A stretch of DNA of 64,000 nt from Pedobacter ginsengisoli (lineage in GTDB: Bacteria; Bacteroidota; Bacteroidia; Sphingobacteriales; Sphingobacteriaceae): contig NZ_CP024091.1 of assembly GCF_002736205.1 (NCBI RefSeq), forward strand, positions 2,415,555 to 2,479,554, given 5' to 3'. This document shows positions 8,476 to 17,339 of the stretch, one piece after another. Within the stretch, counting starts at the first letter, position 1; each line of letters opens with the position of its first letter. Under the pieces are notes generated by a model. It saw only the letters and a program-made list of their open reading frames with translations. It was not told the DNA's origin and ran no database searches. Both the position numbers and the translations under genes were made by a program.

Positions 8476-9411
8476 ATGAACAACAGAATTTTAGGCCTGC
8501 ACCACATTACTGCTATTGCAGGAAACGCAAAAAGAAACTACGATTTTTATACCCGCATATTAGGTTTACGATTAATAAAAAAAACAGTAAACTTTGATGA
8601 TCCTCATACTTATCACTTTTACTATGGTGATGAACAGGGCACACCAGGAAGCATTTTAACATTCTTTCCGTGGGAAGGAATTATGAACGGCAGAAGAGGC
8701 TCCAGACAAGCTACTGAAATTGGTTACAGTGTGCCGACCGGCAGTTTGGAGTTCTGGCAAAAAAGGTTTGAAGAAAACAATGTAATTTACAATAAGCCAG
8801 CAGAAAAATTTGGCGAACGTTACCTGACTTTTCTTGATCCTGATGGATTAAAATTTGAATTGACTGAGGCTAAAACTCCTGATGCCAGGGCACAATGGAC
8901 TACAGCAGAAATTGGTAAAGAAAATGCTGTGCATGGCTTTCATCATGTAACCATTACGGCTAATAAAACAGATGGCACTGCAAAGGTTTTGACAGATATT
9001 TTTGGTTATAAATTAGAAAAAACTGAAGTAAACCGCTCACGCTTTGTTACAGATGCTGTAGAGTATGCTGCCATTGTTGATTTAGTTGAGGCTCCGGGAG
9101 AAGCAGTTGGTCATGTTGCCGGAGGATCTGTACACCATGTAGCCTTTAGGGTTAAAGATGAAGCTACTTTAATGTACTTTAGAGACAAGGTTGTTGCAAT
9201 GGGATTAAACATCACTGAAAAAATTGACCGTAACTATTTCTATTCTTTATACTTCCGCGAACCAGGCGGTGTTCTCTTTGAAATTGCTACTGATAATCCT
9301 GGTTTTACAGTTGATGAATCGTTAGAAGAATTGGGTGCAAACCTTAAACTCCCTGCTCAATATGAAAGTAACAGAGCAGAAATTGAAGGCATTTTACCTA
9401 AAATAAATTAG
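8476..9411 (+). CDS. VOC-family ring-cleaving dioxygenase-like protein
   Basis: A 311-residue protein made of two tandem glyoxalase/VOC modules (about 5-130 and 150-290). Metal-ligand positions are visible as LHHITA near the N-terminus, GFHHVTI and SVHHVAF in the middle, and LFEIAT near the C-terminus. This is the size and layout of Bacillus MhqO/MhqA, which handle hydroquinones and catechols. It is followed after one base by a MhqD-like hydrolase, the same pairing as in the Bacillus mhq regulon, so a role in quinone or electrophile detoxification is likely. The actual substrate cannot be read from the sequence. Confidence 0.85.
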   Translation: MNNRILGLHHITAIAGNAKRNYDFYTRILGLRLIKKTVNFDDPHTYHFYYGDEQGTPGSILTFFPWEGIMNGRRGSRQATEIGYSVPTGSLEFWQKRFEENNVIYNKPAEKFGERYLTFLDPDGLKFELTEAKTPDARAQWTTAEIGKENAVHGFHHVTITANKTDGTAKVLTDIFGYKLEKTEVNRSRFVTDAVEYAAIVDLVEAPGEAVGHVAGGSVHHVAFRVKDEATLMYFRDKVVAMGLNITEKIDRNYFYSLYFREPGGVLFEIATDNPGFTVDESLEELGANLKLPAQYESNRAEIEGILPKIN

Positions 9412-9412
9412 T

Positions 9413-10042
9413 ATGTACACACACAGTAAAAATATTGTAACCGCAGGCATCCCTGTTGCTGAAGCTAAAAGAGCCGTTGTTTTTTTACACGGCCGGGGAG
9501 CTACTGCCGAAGATATTATTTCGTTAAGCAGCCATTTAAATGTAGATGATGCAGCATTATTTGCTCCGCAAGCTACCAATAACAGTTGGTATCCGTATAG
9601 TTTTATTACCCCGGTTGAACAAAACCAACCGGCTTTGGACTCGGCACTTGCCATAATTAATGAGCTTGTAGATGAAATTGTTTCGTCAGGAATCCCTAAG
9701 GATAAGATTTACTTTGTCGGGTTTTCGCAAGGTGCATGTTTAACACTAGAATATATTACCAGAAACGCAGCCAGATATGGTGGAGCGGTTGCCTTTACCG
9801 GTGGTTTAATTGGTAAAGAGATAAACATGAGAAACTATAAAGGAGACTTTCAGCAAACTCCAATACTGATTACTACCGGTGATCCTGATGCTCATGTTCC
9901 TGTAAGGAGAGTTGAGGTGAGCGAGGGCATCATTAAAAAAATGAATGCAAAAATTACAATGAAAATTTATGCAGGAAGAGTTCATACCATTAGTCAGAAA
10001 GAAATTGAATTAGCTAAACAGCTTATCTTTAATGAAGCCTGA
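9413..10042 (+). CDS. Alpha/beta hydrolase, phospholipase/carboxylesterase family (MhqD-like)
   Basis: A 209-residue cytoplasmic hydrolase with all catalytic residues visible: oxyanion region FLHGRGA, nucleophile Ser in GFSQGACL, Asp in TTGDPDAHVP and His in GRVHTI. The family hydrolyses short esters. In Bacillus the homologous mhqD sits with mhqO and responds to quinones. Its start lies one base after the stop of the dioxygenase, so translation is coupled. Confidence 0.88.
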   Translation: MYTHSKNIVTAGIPVAEAKRAVVFLHGRGATAEDIISLSSHLNVDDAALFAPQATNNSWYPYSFITPVEQNQPALDSALAIINELVDEIVSSGIPKDKIYFVGFSQGACLTLEYITRNAARYGGAVAFTGGLIGKEINMRNYKGDFQQTPILITTGDPDAHVPVRRVEVSEGIIKKMNAKITMKIYAGRVHTISQKEIELAKQLIFNEA

Positions 10043-10064
10043 TTAAGAATTTAATAAAATAAAA

Positions 10065-10781
10065 ATGGCACAAACAATATTACATAAAGCTGCAACACGG
10101 ACACTGGCAGATCATGGTTGGCTTAAAAGCTATCAGATCTTTAGCTTTGGTATGCAGTACAATCCTGAAAGAATTCAATTTGGTGCTTTAAGGGTACTTA
10201 ATGATGACTGGGTTAATGGCGGCAAAGGTTTTGGGGAGCATCCTCATGACAACATGGAGATTATCTCTATCCCTCTTGAAGGGGCTTTACAACACGAAGA
10301 CAGCCTTGAAAATGTAGCGGTTATTGAGGCCGGAGAAATTCAGGTTATGAGCGCCGGTACCGGAATTTACCATAAGGAGTTTAATAAAAATCACAATGAA
10401 CCGGTAAAGTTTCTGCAAATCTGGTTGTTCCCAAATCAGCGCAACGTTGAGCCTAGATATCATCAGGAAAGGTACGATAATTTACTTAAACCAAATCAGT
10501 TCACTCAAATCTTATCACCTAACAAGGACGATGAGGGCGTTTGGATATATCAGGATGCCTGGTTTAATATTGGAAAATTTGATAAAGGCACGAAAACAGA
10601 TTATCAATTTAAAAACAAAGGCAATGGCTTATATGTATTTGTAATTAAGGGAGATGTAAAAATTAATGAGCAGATCTTAAACGAACGTGATGGATTTGGC
10701 ATCTGGGAAACCGAATACATAAAAATTGAAGCAATTAACGAAACGGAAATCCTTTTAATGGAGGTTCCAATGAATTATTAA
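10065..10781 (+). CDS. Pirin family protein (quercetinase-like bicupin)
   Basis: A 238-residue bicupin. The N-terminal cupin has the metal ligands His59 and His61 (EHPHDNMEI) and His103 and Glu105 (YHKEF), as in human pirin and E. coli YhhW. Some pirins have quercetin 2,3-dioxygenase activity and others act as redox sensors. It lies 22 bp after the esterase and overlaps the next gene by one base, so it belongs to the same operon; a redox or aromatic-compound role fits the neighbours. Confidence 0.9.
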   Translation: MAQTILHKAATRTLADHGWLKSYQIFSFGMQYNPERIQFGALRVLNDDWVNGGKGFGEHPHDNMEIISIPLEGALQHEDSLENVAVIEAGEIQVMSAGTGIYHKEFNKNHNEPVKFLQIWLFPNQRNVEPRYHQERYDNLLKPNQFTQILSPNKDDEGVWIYQDAWFNIGKFDKGTKTDYQFKNKGNGLYVFVIKGDVKINEQILNERDGFGIWETEYIKIEAINETEILLMEVPMNY

Positions 10782-11086
10782 TGATCATGAAAAAGACCGG
10801 GGTTTTAGTGATTTGTACACATCAGGAAATTCTAAATACTGTAGTAAGACTGGTAAATTCCAATACCCAAATGAGTGCTATAGGTGCAAATACACTGGCA
10901 CAGGCAATTACAACATTCAGATCGGTAAACTTTGACCTGATTTTAGTAGGCGCAGGACTGGAAAAAACTGAGGAAACTGAGTTAGAGAATGTGATAAGAA
11001 AAGTAAATCGAAAAATTCCGATAGTTCATCACTATGGTGGTGGAAGTGGTTTATTGTTTACAGAAATATATGAGGCCTTAAAATAA
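10781..11086 (+). CDS. Receiver-fold protein lacking the phosphoacceptor Asp
   Basis: A 101-residue protein with the alternating pattern of a response-regulator receiver (strands GVLVICT, DLILVGAG, PIVHHYG) but without its acidic pocket. The first strand is followed by THQE instead of DDE, and the third strand reads DLILVGAGLEK where the phosphorylated Asp would sit. It cannot be phosphorylated in the normal way and has no output domain. It overlaps the pirin stop codon by one base (TAATG), so it is the last gene of the stress cassette. Possibly a small protein-interaction partner; function unknown. Confidence 0.65.
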   Translation: MIMKKTGVLVICTHQEILNTVVRLVNSNTQMSAIGANTLAQAITTFRSVNFDLILVGAGLEKTEETELENVIRKVNRKIPIVHHYGGGSGLLFTEIYEALK

Positions 11087-11122
11087 AGAATCCGCTGCGT
11101 TTGCAGCGGATTCTTTATTTTA
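11079..11122. terminator. Bidirectional terminator between the stress cassette and the Sus-like operon
   Basis: A perfect 20-bp stem (11079-11098 with 11103-11122) and a 4-nt GTTT loop. The GC core is CCGCTGC/GCAGCGG and both flanks are A/T-rich, giving a U-rich tail in either direction. The stop codon of the gene at 10781-11086 lies inside the left arm, and the convergent gene ends at 11140. Confidence 0.9.
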
Positions 11123-11139
11123 TTATTGGCAAACAACTA

Positions 11140-12249
11140 TTATTTATCTAATTGATAAAGTTTTATAGATCTAAGTCTGAAATACTGATCAGAATCTATA
11201 AATGTTGCTACGAAACCTACAGTAACCGGAGATTGTTCAGGTACAATAAACGATGTAGTGAACTTTCTTGGTGCTCCAGAATCTGGATTTCCACTTGATT
11301 TAGTATACCCAAGAACAATAGGATTATTTTCAATTTTATCCACATCTGGTAAATCTCCTCCTTTTGCAATTACGGTATAAAACAAGTTTTTCCATTGGTA
11401 TCCAACAAAATCCAGTGTATAAAAATACTGGCCGGCAGGAAGTGGATTTAATGTGGTTTGTTGAATTTTTCCATTAATGATGTCAGGCTCACCACCCCAC
11501 GATTCCATTGACATACTGTTTCCATCCCATTCATCCCAGCCCCCCATGTTGCCATCACGTTGTTTTACAGCATCATTTACACGCCAATCTGCTACGATAC
11601 CCCATCTACTTCCAAATCTTGCAGATGGAATAAATTTAGGACCAACATTCAGCAAATAATCTAAAGTAACATCTTTTACGGTTCCGTTACTTGTTACCAA
11701 TTTAGATACCGTAAATACAGAACCCTTTTCTGTAGTTACCTTTAGCTTAGCGGTATACAAATTACCCGCTCCATATTCTTTAATTGGGGCACCTTCAGTT
11801 GAACCTGCTGATCCATCGCCGAAATCCCAAGAGAAATCTTTAACAGTCACTTTTGCAGACTTTAAACTAAATTTCACCTTATTATTACCCTGACTTTCAG
11901 CAATAAAGTTTACAGCACTATCAGGAATAATTTTAATAAGCACTACTTTTTTGGCAGTTGACCCATCTTCAGCTATAGCTGTTAAATTAACTTCAAAGGT
12001 ACCAGAAGTAGCAAAGACATGGCTTGGGGCAGTTTCATAAGAAACGCTATCATCTCCAAAACGCCACTCCAGTTTCTTAAATTCCTTTGAGTTATTCTTA
12101 AAATCAAACGTAAATGCATCATCTCCCGGAACAGCTTCAAAGTCCACAAATGGCCTTTTCTGTTCAGCTGGTTCAGCTTCAATGTCCTTGCTTTTAGAAC
12201 AGGAAGCGAAAATAACTATGCTTAATAGCAAAATAAAAAGTTTGTTCAT
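11140..12249 (-). CDS. Lipoprotein with PKD repeats and DUF5013-like C-terminus
   Basis: A 369-residue lipoprotein (lipobox FASC at about residues 14-17). Two PKD-type Ig-like domains are marked by WRFGDDSVSYETAPSHVF and WDFGDGSAG, each with the strand pattern of that family. The C-terminal 180 residues resemble DUF5013, a Bacteroidota domain found with Sus loci. It is probably displayed on the cell surface as a glycan-binding accessory. It is the last gene of the 19-kb operon, after an intercistronic hairpin, and ends just before the bidirectional terminator. Confidence 0.75.
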   Translation of the reverse strand: MNKLFILLLSIVIFASCSKSKDIEAEPAEQKRPFVDFEAVPGDDAFTFDFKNNSKEFKKLEWRFGDDSVSYETAPSHVFATSGTFEVNLTAIAEDGSTAKKVVLIKIIPDSAVNFIAESQGNNKVKFSLKSAKVTVKDFSWDFGDGSAGSTEGAPIKEYGAGNLYTAKLKVTTEKGSVFTVSKLVTSNGTVKDVTLDYLLNVGPKFIPSARFGSRWGIVADWRVNDAVKQRDGNMGGWDEWDGNSMSMESWGGEPDIINGKIQQTTLNPLPAGQYFYTLDFVGYQWKNLFYTVIAKGGDLPDVDKIENNPIVLGYTKSSGNPDSGAPRKFTTSFIVPEQSPVTVGFVATFIDSDQYFRLRSIKLYQLDK

Positions 12250-12277
12250 ACTATTCAGGTTTTGTATATTTTTTAAC

Positions 12278-12312
12278 CAACAGTGATGATTTTAGTATAA
12301 CCATCACTGTTG
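12278..12312 (-). other. Intercistronic stem-loop in the Sus-like operon (distal)
   Basis: CAACAGTGATG (12278-12288) and CATCACTGTTG (12302-12312) form a perfect 11-bp stem with a 13-nt loop. On the transcribed minus strand it starts 12 nt after the stop codon of the CBM6 lipoprotein gene and has no T-tract behind it. It is likely an mRNA-stabilising, processing or attenuating element rather than a full terminator. Confidence 0.6.
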
Positions 12313-12323
12313 TAAATTGTTTT

Positions 12324-13772
12324 TTATTTCTTTCTTGTGAAAATCCATCCTCTCACATCGTAAGCACCTACATTCATAAAGAACTTCATGATGTGTCTTC
12401 CTTTTGTAAGTTGAACCGTTGTTCTGTTTGGTTGTTGATCTCCGTAGCTACCAGGTGTTTGGGCAGATGCTAATATCCCGGTGATATTTACATCATCAAA
12501 GAATACACTATACCTTCCATTAGTTCCTGGTGCACCAATTAAAGAGTTCAATTCGTATTCTCCGCTTTCCTCAACATCAACAGTATAGGTCAACCACTCG
12601 CCATCAGAAGTCCAGCCTACAACACTACGAGGTGTATAGTCACCCACGTCAACATTATCATTTGGTCGGTAATCGCCAACACCATCTTTACCACCTGTAT
12701 CATGGAATGCAATTCCTTCACCACCAAAATCGTATTGAGCAGCAGGAATCATATCAGAAACAGCACCAATGGCACCTTTAATAACGAAAGGAGCTCCATT
12801 ATAAGGTCTGAAATGATCCGGATCAATAACTACTACTATGCTTTTTTTCGTTTCATCCAATTGGAATTTAGATGGGTTTTTAAGTAATAGTCCTATTGCG
12901 ACTTTTTTCTTAGTGTTCTTCAAAAATTCTGAAATTCTGGCAGTAAGCTCCAATTTTGCAGTATTTTCATTAGAAAGAAACTTAATTTTAGTATTGGTAA
13001 GTGCATAACTGTTTGAATTTAAAACAATGGTATTTTTTAATGTACCGTTATTTATAAGAGTAGTTACCAAAGCATCATTCGGTGCAACATCTACTGTAAA
13101 ATCAGAGCCTGCAAGTCCTGCCAGCGTAAGTTCCAGAGGTATTGACACATCCTGAGTACCTATTGTATAATTCACTCCATTAGGTACCATATAAGGAGCT
13201 CCTGCAGCTTTAAATAAAATATAGTGTACATCTTCTGCCGCAATAGCAGCAGCTGCATCAATAACTACAACTGTAGAATTCTTACCGGCTTCTACTTTGT
13301 TCCCTTTGGATGCACCAGAAATCTTTACTGCCAAGGCCAATAATTTGTCGTGATTTCTTTCTACAAAACTTCTGCTTACTTTTAAATCAAAAGTGGTGCT
13401 TTTTACTCCGTAAGCAAAGTCAATAACCGGAGGAAAGTTAAAAGTTTGGTCGGCAAGTGCTATGGTACCAGGCGCCAATGCACCACTACCAACAAGTGTA
13501 GCAATGGTATCTATATTTGGCGTTACTTGTACATTAAATGCCGTACCCGATGCGTCTGATAAATTAACAGTTATTGGAATGGTTATTTCATCGTTGTTCA
13601 ATGTAAAATTATCACCACTCCCAACTTCAATTCTATTCTCCAAGCTAAGATTAACATTAGCAACCTTTTCATTAGCAATTACCCCTGACAGCTTTTCCTT
13701 TTCGCACGATGCCATCAGTATCGCTATAGCAGCCACAAGGCATATATGAGCACTGGTAAATATTCTTTTCAT
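12324..13772 (-). CDS. Lipoprotein with two DUF1735-like domains and a CBM6-type module
   Basis: A 482-residue lipoprotein (lipobox MASC at about 20-23). Two homologous beta-domains (about 35-175 and 185-320), each starting with a VPNGVNYTIG- or VGSGDNFTLN-like strand and ending in a VVVID strand, resemble the DUF1735/BT_3987-type domains of Sus loci. The C-terminal 150 residues look like a family 6 carbohydrate-binding module: aromatic surface residues in GWTSDGEWLTYTVDV, and a G[RK]Y-V-F-DDV core. It is a probable surface glycan-binding protein and the only member of the operon with a clearly carbohydrate-binding module. Confidence 0.78.
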   Translation of the reverse strand: MKRIFTSAHICLVAAIAILMASCEKEKLSGVIANEKVANVNLSLENRIEVGSGDNFTLNNDEITIPITVNLSDASGTAFNVQVTPNIDTIATLVGSGALAPGTIALADQTFNFPPVIDFAYGVKSTTFDLKVSRSFVERNHDKLLALAVKISGASKGNKVEAGKNSTVVVIDAAAAIAAEDVHYILFKAAGAPYMVPNGVNYTIGTQDVSIPLELTLAGLAGSDFTVDVAPNDALVTTLINNGTLKNTIVLNSNSYALTNTKIKFLSNENTAKLELTARISEFLKNTKKKVAIGLLLKNPSKFQLDETKKSIVVVIDPDHFRPYNGAPFVIKGAIGAVSDMIPAAQYDFGGEGIAFHDTGGKDGVGDYRPNDNVDVGDYTPRSVVGWTSDGEWLTYTVDVEESGEYELNSLIGAPGTNGRYSVFFDDVNITGILASAQTPGSYGDQQPNRTTVQLTKGRHIMKFFMNVGAYDVRGWIFTRKK

Positions 13773-13800
13773 ATCTTAATATTTTATGATCTTTAAATAG

Positions 13801-13834
13801 ACTTCCGGGAAATAAAGTATCATTTCCCGGAAGT
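13801..13834 (-). other. Intercistronic stem-loop in the Sus-like operon (proximal)
   Basis: ACTTCCGGGAAA (13801-13812) and TTTCCCGGAAGT (13823-13834) form a perfect 12-bp stem with a 10-nt loop. On the minus strand it starts 6 nt after the stop of the LamG gene. Only CTATTT follows in the direction of transcription, so it lacks a proper terminator U-tract. Confidence 0.65.
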
Positions 13835-13840
13835 TTTAAA

Positions 13841-15631
13841 TTAATTTGCTATCCAAACTCTACCGTCCAATGCCCAACTTTCTTGTCTAGGAATATTAAA
13901 CCAGCTCAATATTTGCGTAGGGATATCAGAGTTTTTCGGAACCAATACACCTAAATTCGTGTTGCTTGGAGAACACATCAAGTCTGTGAATTTTTCCCAA
14001 CTATAAGCTCCTTCTAATTTAAAATCTGCAGCAAAAGGTCCGTTATCTTTAAGTGTTCCTCCTGTTCCGTCAACCATAGGCCAGTAGCCAGCTAAAAAGT
14101 CGTAGGCCGGGTGACTTTCCTCCATAGTAGGATCACAAGAATACTGCTTAATAATAGTTTCAGAAAGTGCTGTTTTCCAAATTTTCAACTCCGCCAACTG
14201 AACATTAATAACCCCTCTATCGCCATTAACATCACCTCCAACGTAACCTACAGTTAGAGGATCATTATTGTTGTAATTTGGAAATCCGGATAATTGTCTG
14301 TCATTTGTGTGAGGGGTAGCAGGACTTGCATTGAATCCACCTCCATTGTTTGTAATACCTTTTACACCATCAGTATATAATCTAATATACCTTCTGCCAT
14401 CTGCTTTTTTCTCTACAACAAATGTTAAATCATGCCATGTATCACCGCTAAAGTCAAGTCCACCAACTTCATCTCCATTTGAGTTATCCTGACCTCCTGC
14501 TCCAAAGAAGCGCCAGCCATTATAAAACAAACAAATATTCCATCCAGCCTGACCCCAGCTGCTATTATTTCTTTTACCTAAAACAGACGGCCACTCATAC
14601 CAGTAATCTCCTTTTGAAGTATTTTTGGTTTTTCCCTTTTTGATTTTTACGGAAACTGTAAAATCATTATCAGGTCCAAAATTAAATTCACTGTTTATAG
14701 GTCCTTGAACAACTCCTTTAATTCTATCAGGATCTCCTTTAAATCTAATTGCAGAGCCTGAATAAGTATTTCCTAAAAATGGTCTTGCAATAAAAGTAGG
14801 GTTATATTTATTGTTATAAATTATAGTAAAGGTGTTGATATTAGTGTTACTGAATAACGTTTTATCATCTTGCTCTACAGGGAGTGTAAATTGTCCACCT
14901 TTGTTTGAAGTCACAATAACTAACCAATTCTCTTTATTATAAGTTGGTCTTGATTTTAAAGACGCTAAAATCTGTCCTACCTGACCGTCAAACTTATTAA
15001 TCGCTGCTTTATAGGCAGGGAAAGAATTGTCAAATCCCGAAGCTTTTCCTGCCTTTTCAACACCACTAAACTGTCCAACTATAAGAGAAGCAGTATCGGT
15101 TTTCACAAAATCAACTAATCTTGCTGTAACCGCATCGTCATTTCCTCCAAATGATTCCGTTACGTCTGTTCCATCAGTTAATTTGCCTTTAAAGACATCC
15201 GATGAAGCAAAAGATGCTATACGAAAACTTGGTTTCAAAGATTTGATACGTTCAAATATAACCGGATAGTTTTCAAGTTTATTACCTGCAAAGTCCTCCG
15301 TTAGCACATTATGCTTTTCCTTTTTTACACCAGTTAACATATCTGTCCAATTTGTTGCATCAGTGTAATTGGTATTATCACTTAAGCCGGTCCAGGTATA
15401 AACCGCACTATCAATAAGTGTTCTTAATGTCGTGGTTCCTGCATCTCTAACCGATGAGCCACGTGCTCCGTCCACAATAAGGTAAAGAACCTTAGGGACC
15501 TTATACGTAACATTTCCATCATTGTCTGGCGCATCAGGTATCACTTTATTAAAATCCTTATTACAGGATGTTGCAAACACCAGCAAGCATAGTGTTAGAC
15601 TAACAAGATATTTGAATTGATGCTTTTTCAT
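13841..15631 (-). CDS. Lipoprotein: degenerate alkaline-phosphatase fold plus LamG/DUF4983-like domain
   Basis: I chose ATG at 15631 because it starts a canonical lipoprotein signal (MKKHQFKYLV... ATSC); ATG at 15661 is possible. The protein has 596 residues. Residues about 45-275 have the layout of the alkaline phosphatase/nucleotide pyrophosphatase superfamily: the first metal Asp is kept in YLIVDGARG (Asp54), but the usual VDHAGH reads VEKAGK (191-196), the usual TSDHG reads TSNKG (241-245), and the nucleophile Thr/Ser position before MLTG appears to be Asp. It should therefore be catalytically dead. Residues about 290-500 form a LamG/concanavalin-like sandwich and the C-terminus resembles DUF4983. 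Likely a surface binding protein of the operon. Confidence 0.75.
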   Translation of the reverse strand: MKKHQFKYLVSLTLCLLVFATSCNKDFNKVIPDAPDNDGNVTYKVPKVLYLIVDGARGSSVRDAGTTTLRTLIDSAVYTWTGLSDNTNYTDATNWTDMLTGVKKEKHNVLTEDFAGNKLENYPVIFERIKSLKPSFRIASFASSDVFKGKLTDGTDVTESFGGNDDAVTARLVDFVKTDTASLIVGQFSGVEKAGKASGFDNSFPAYKAAINKFDGQVGQILASLKSRPTYNKENWLVIVTSNKGGQFTLPVEQDDKTLFSNTNINTFTIIYNNKYNPTFIARPFLGNTYSGSAIRFKGDPDRIKGVVQGPINSEFNFGPDNDFTVSVKIKKGKTKNTSKGDYWYEWPSVLGKRNNSSWGQAGWNICLFYNGWRFFGAGGQDNSNGDEVGGLDFSGDTWHDLTFVVEKKADGRRYIRLYTDGVKGITNNGGGFNASPATPHTNDRQLSGFPNYNNNDPLTVGYVGGDVNGDRGVINVQLAELKIWKTALSETIIKQYSCDPTMEESHPAYDFLAGYWPMVDGTGGTLKDNGPFAADFKLEGAYSWEKFTDLMCSPSNTNLGVLVPKNSDIPTQILSWFNIPRQESWALDGRVWIAN

Positions 15632-15685
15632 ATTCTTTAATTTATAATTCATTTGGTTCATGTCTGGATTATAGTATTAATATAA

Positions 15686-17293
15686 TCAATTTTCTAATGT
15701 TACCTTTATAATATTATTGGTTTCAACGTTATCAAAAACAAAGAATGAACCTGTAATCAATAGCGCTCTTTTGTTATCAGCAGATTTGGTCTCATATACA
15801 TCTAATATACTGCCTAACAAGTTACCCACATTATTATATCCCTCAGCAATCTCGCCCTTATCTGTTGTAATAAGAAAACCTTGTCTGTTCACACCATCAT
15901 AAGTTTTAAAATATCCACCTATTAAGCACAAACCATCGCTCAGCTGTTTAGTAAAATTCGGATACCCACCAACAAACTTTTTAGGAACAAACGATTGATC
16001 AACGGAACCATCATAATTTAGCATAACAAGGCTTTCTGAAGTTACTCCGTTAAATTTCTTAAATGTTCCGCACAACAGATATTTCTTGGTAGTTTCATTA
16101 TAGCTGGCATGGCTTATAATAAAATCAGCTCCGGCTCCACCAGGATTGAAAGTCGCATCAATAGTTCCATCAGCATTTAAACGGGTGATGTACCCAGCAG
16201 AAGCATCATCAAACTTGGTGAAGTTACCATAAACCAAAATCTTTCCATCAGTATGCATGATTGTTTTGATAAAACCATTAGATCCAGGTAAGCTTTTACC
16301 TTTAGCGCCACCATAACCTATAGCATTCGGATCGAATCTCCATGTTTTATCTAAAGTTCCATTTGGATTAAAACGTGCCAGCTGGCGTACCTCTGTGGTG
16401 TCAATAACTGTACTATCCTTTAATTGTCTGTTTGGTTGGTCATAACGACGAGACACATAATATCTAAAATTCCCCGATGCTATAATCTTATTATTAAAAG
16501 CATATACATTGGTAATTGCTGCATCAGTTCCGCCATTAAATGTTGGAACATAAATCAGTTTTTTTGTATATGTCTCTACTAGCATGGTATCAATAGTTCC
16601 CTGGCTACTTACTCTAGTTAGGTTATTAATCCCTCCTCGTTGAGCATAGCCACTAAAGGCACCTCCAAGAAACCACTGATTATTCACGATTGCCATATCA
16701 TAAAGATCTCCGGTAGAAGCACTTCCACTCAGCAATGAACGATCCCAGGTTCCATCAGGAAAAATTCTTACAATACGGTTAATTCGCTTTACTATCCCCT
16801 TATTGTCATAGTTGGTAAAACCACCTAACAACAATAAATTACCTCCGGTCAACGGATAAATCTTAGCTATACCTCCGTCTGTACCTGCAACTACTTTAAA
16901 AGTAGGATCTTTTTTAACAAGACCGGTTACGGTAAAATTTGGTCCGAATACTAATTGCCCGTCAATTACAAATGATGTAACCCCTGAACTTGCTCTTCCT
17001 GGTACTTTTGCTTTGATGCCAGTTTCTGAGATTTCAACAATCTCTGCCTTTTCACCATTGAACAAAAATTGAATTTTATCCTTATGCGGAACCAAACCAG
17101 TTGCTTTAAAAGTAATTACGGTTCCGGCCATACCTACAGCCGGAACTGGTATTTGCTGACGGTCTATCTTAATTCCCAAGGGGGCTATACCACCTTGATA
17201 AGGATCTTCAAATGAGGCCTCCTTTTCTTTACAGCCACTGAATAGTGCTGTTACAAGGATCATTGACAGACTTATATATTTAAAAAATTTCAT
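15686..17293 (-). CDS. DUF5008-type lipoprotein with TIG domain and delta-60 repeat propeller
   Basis: A 535-residue lipoprotein (lipobox FSGC). An N-terminal IPT/TIG Ig-like domain (about 45-125, containing AVGMAGTVITFKATG) is followed by a beta-propeller built from delta-60-type repeats. These are visible as DGTWDRS, QGTIDTM, NGTLDKTW, DGTIDATF and DGSVDQSF, each ahead of a LLLGGFT- or ILVYGNFT-type strand. DUF5008 proteins occur in Bacteroidota Sus-type loci. It is probably a surface-exposed binding protein; no catalytic motif is visible. Confidence 0.75.
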   Translation of the reverse strand: MKFFKYISLSMILVTALFSGCKEKEASFEDPYQGGIAPLGIKIDRQQIPVPAVGMAGTVITFKATGLVPHKDKIQFLFNGEKAEIVEISETGIKAKVPGRASSGVTSFVIDGQLVFGPNFTVTGLVKKDPTFKVVAGTDGGIAKIYPLTGGNLLLLGGFTNYDNKGIVKRINRIVRIFPDGTWDRSLLSGSASTGDLYDMAIVNNQWFLGGAFSGYAQRGGINNLTRVSSQGTIDTMLVETYTKKLIYVPTFNGGTDAAITNVYAFNNKIIASGNFRYYVSRRYDQPNRQLKDSTVIDTTEVRQLARFNPNGTLDKTWRFDPNAIGYGGAKGKSLPGSNGFIKTIMHTDGKILVYGNFTKFDDASAGYITRLNADGTIDATFNPGGAGADFIISHASYNETTKKYLLCGTFKKFNGVTSESLVMLNYDGSVDQSFVPKKFVGGYPNFTKQLSDGLCLIGGYFKTYDGVNRQGFLITTDKGEIAEGYNNVGNLLGSILDVYETKSADNKRALLITGSFFVFDNVETNNIIKVTLEN

Positions 17294-17339
17294 ATGCTTA
17301 TCTTAAATTATTTCTATTAACATTTTAACTATTATAAAC

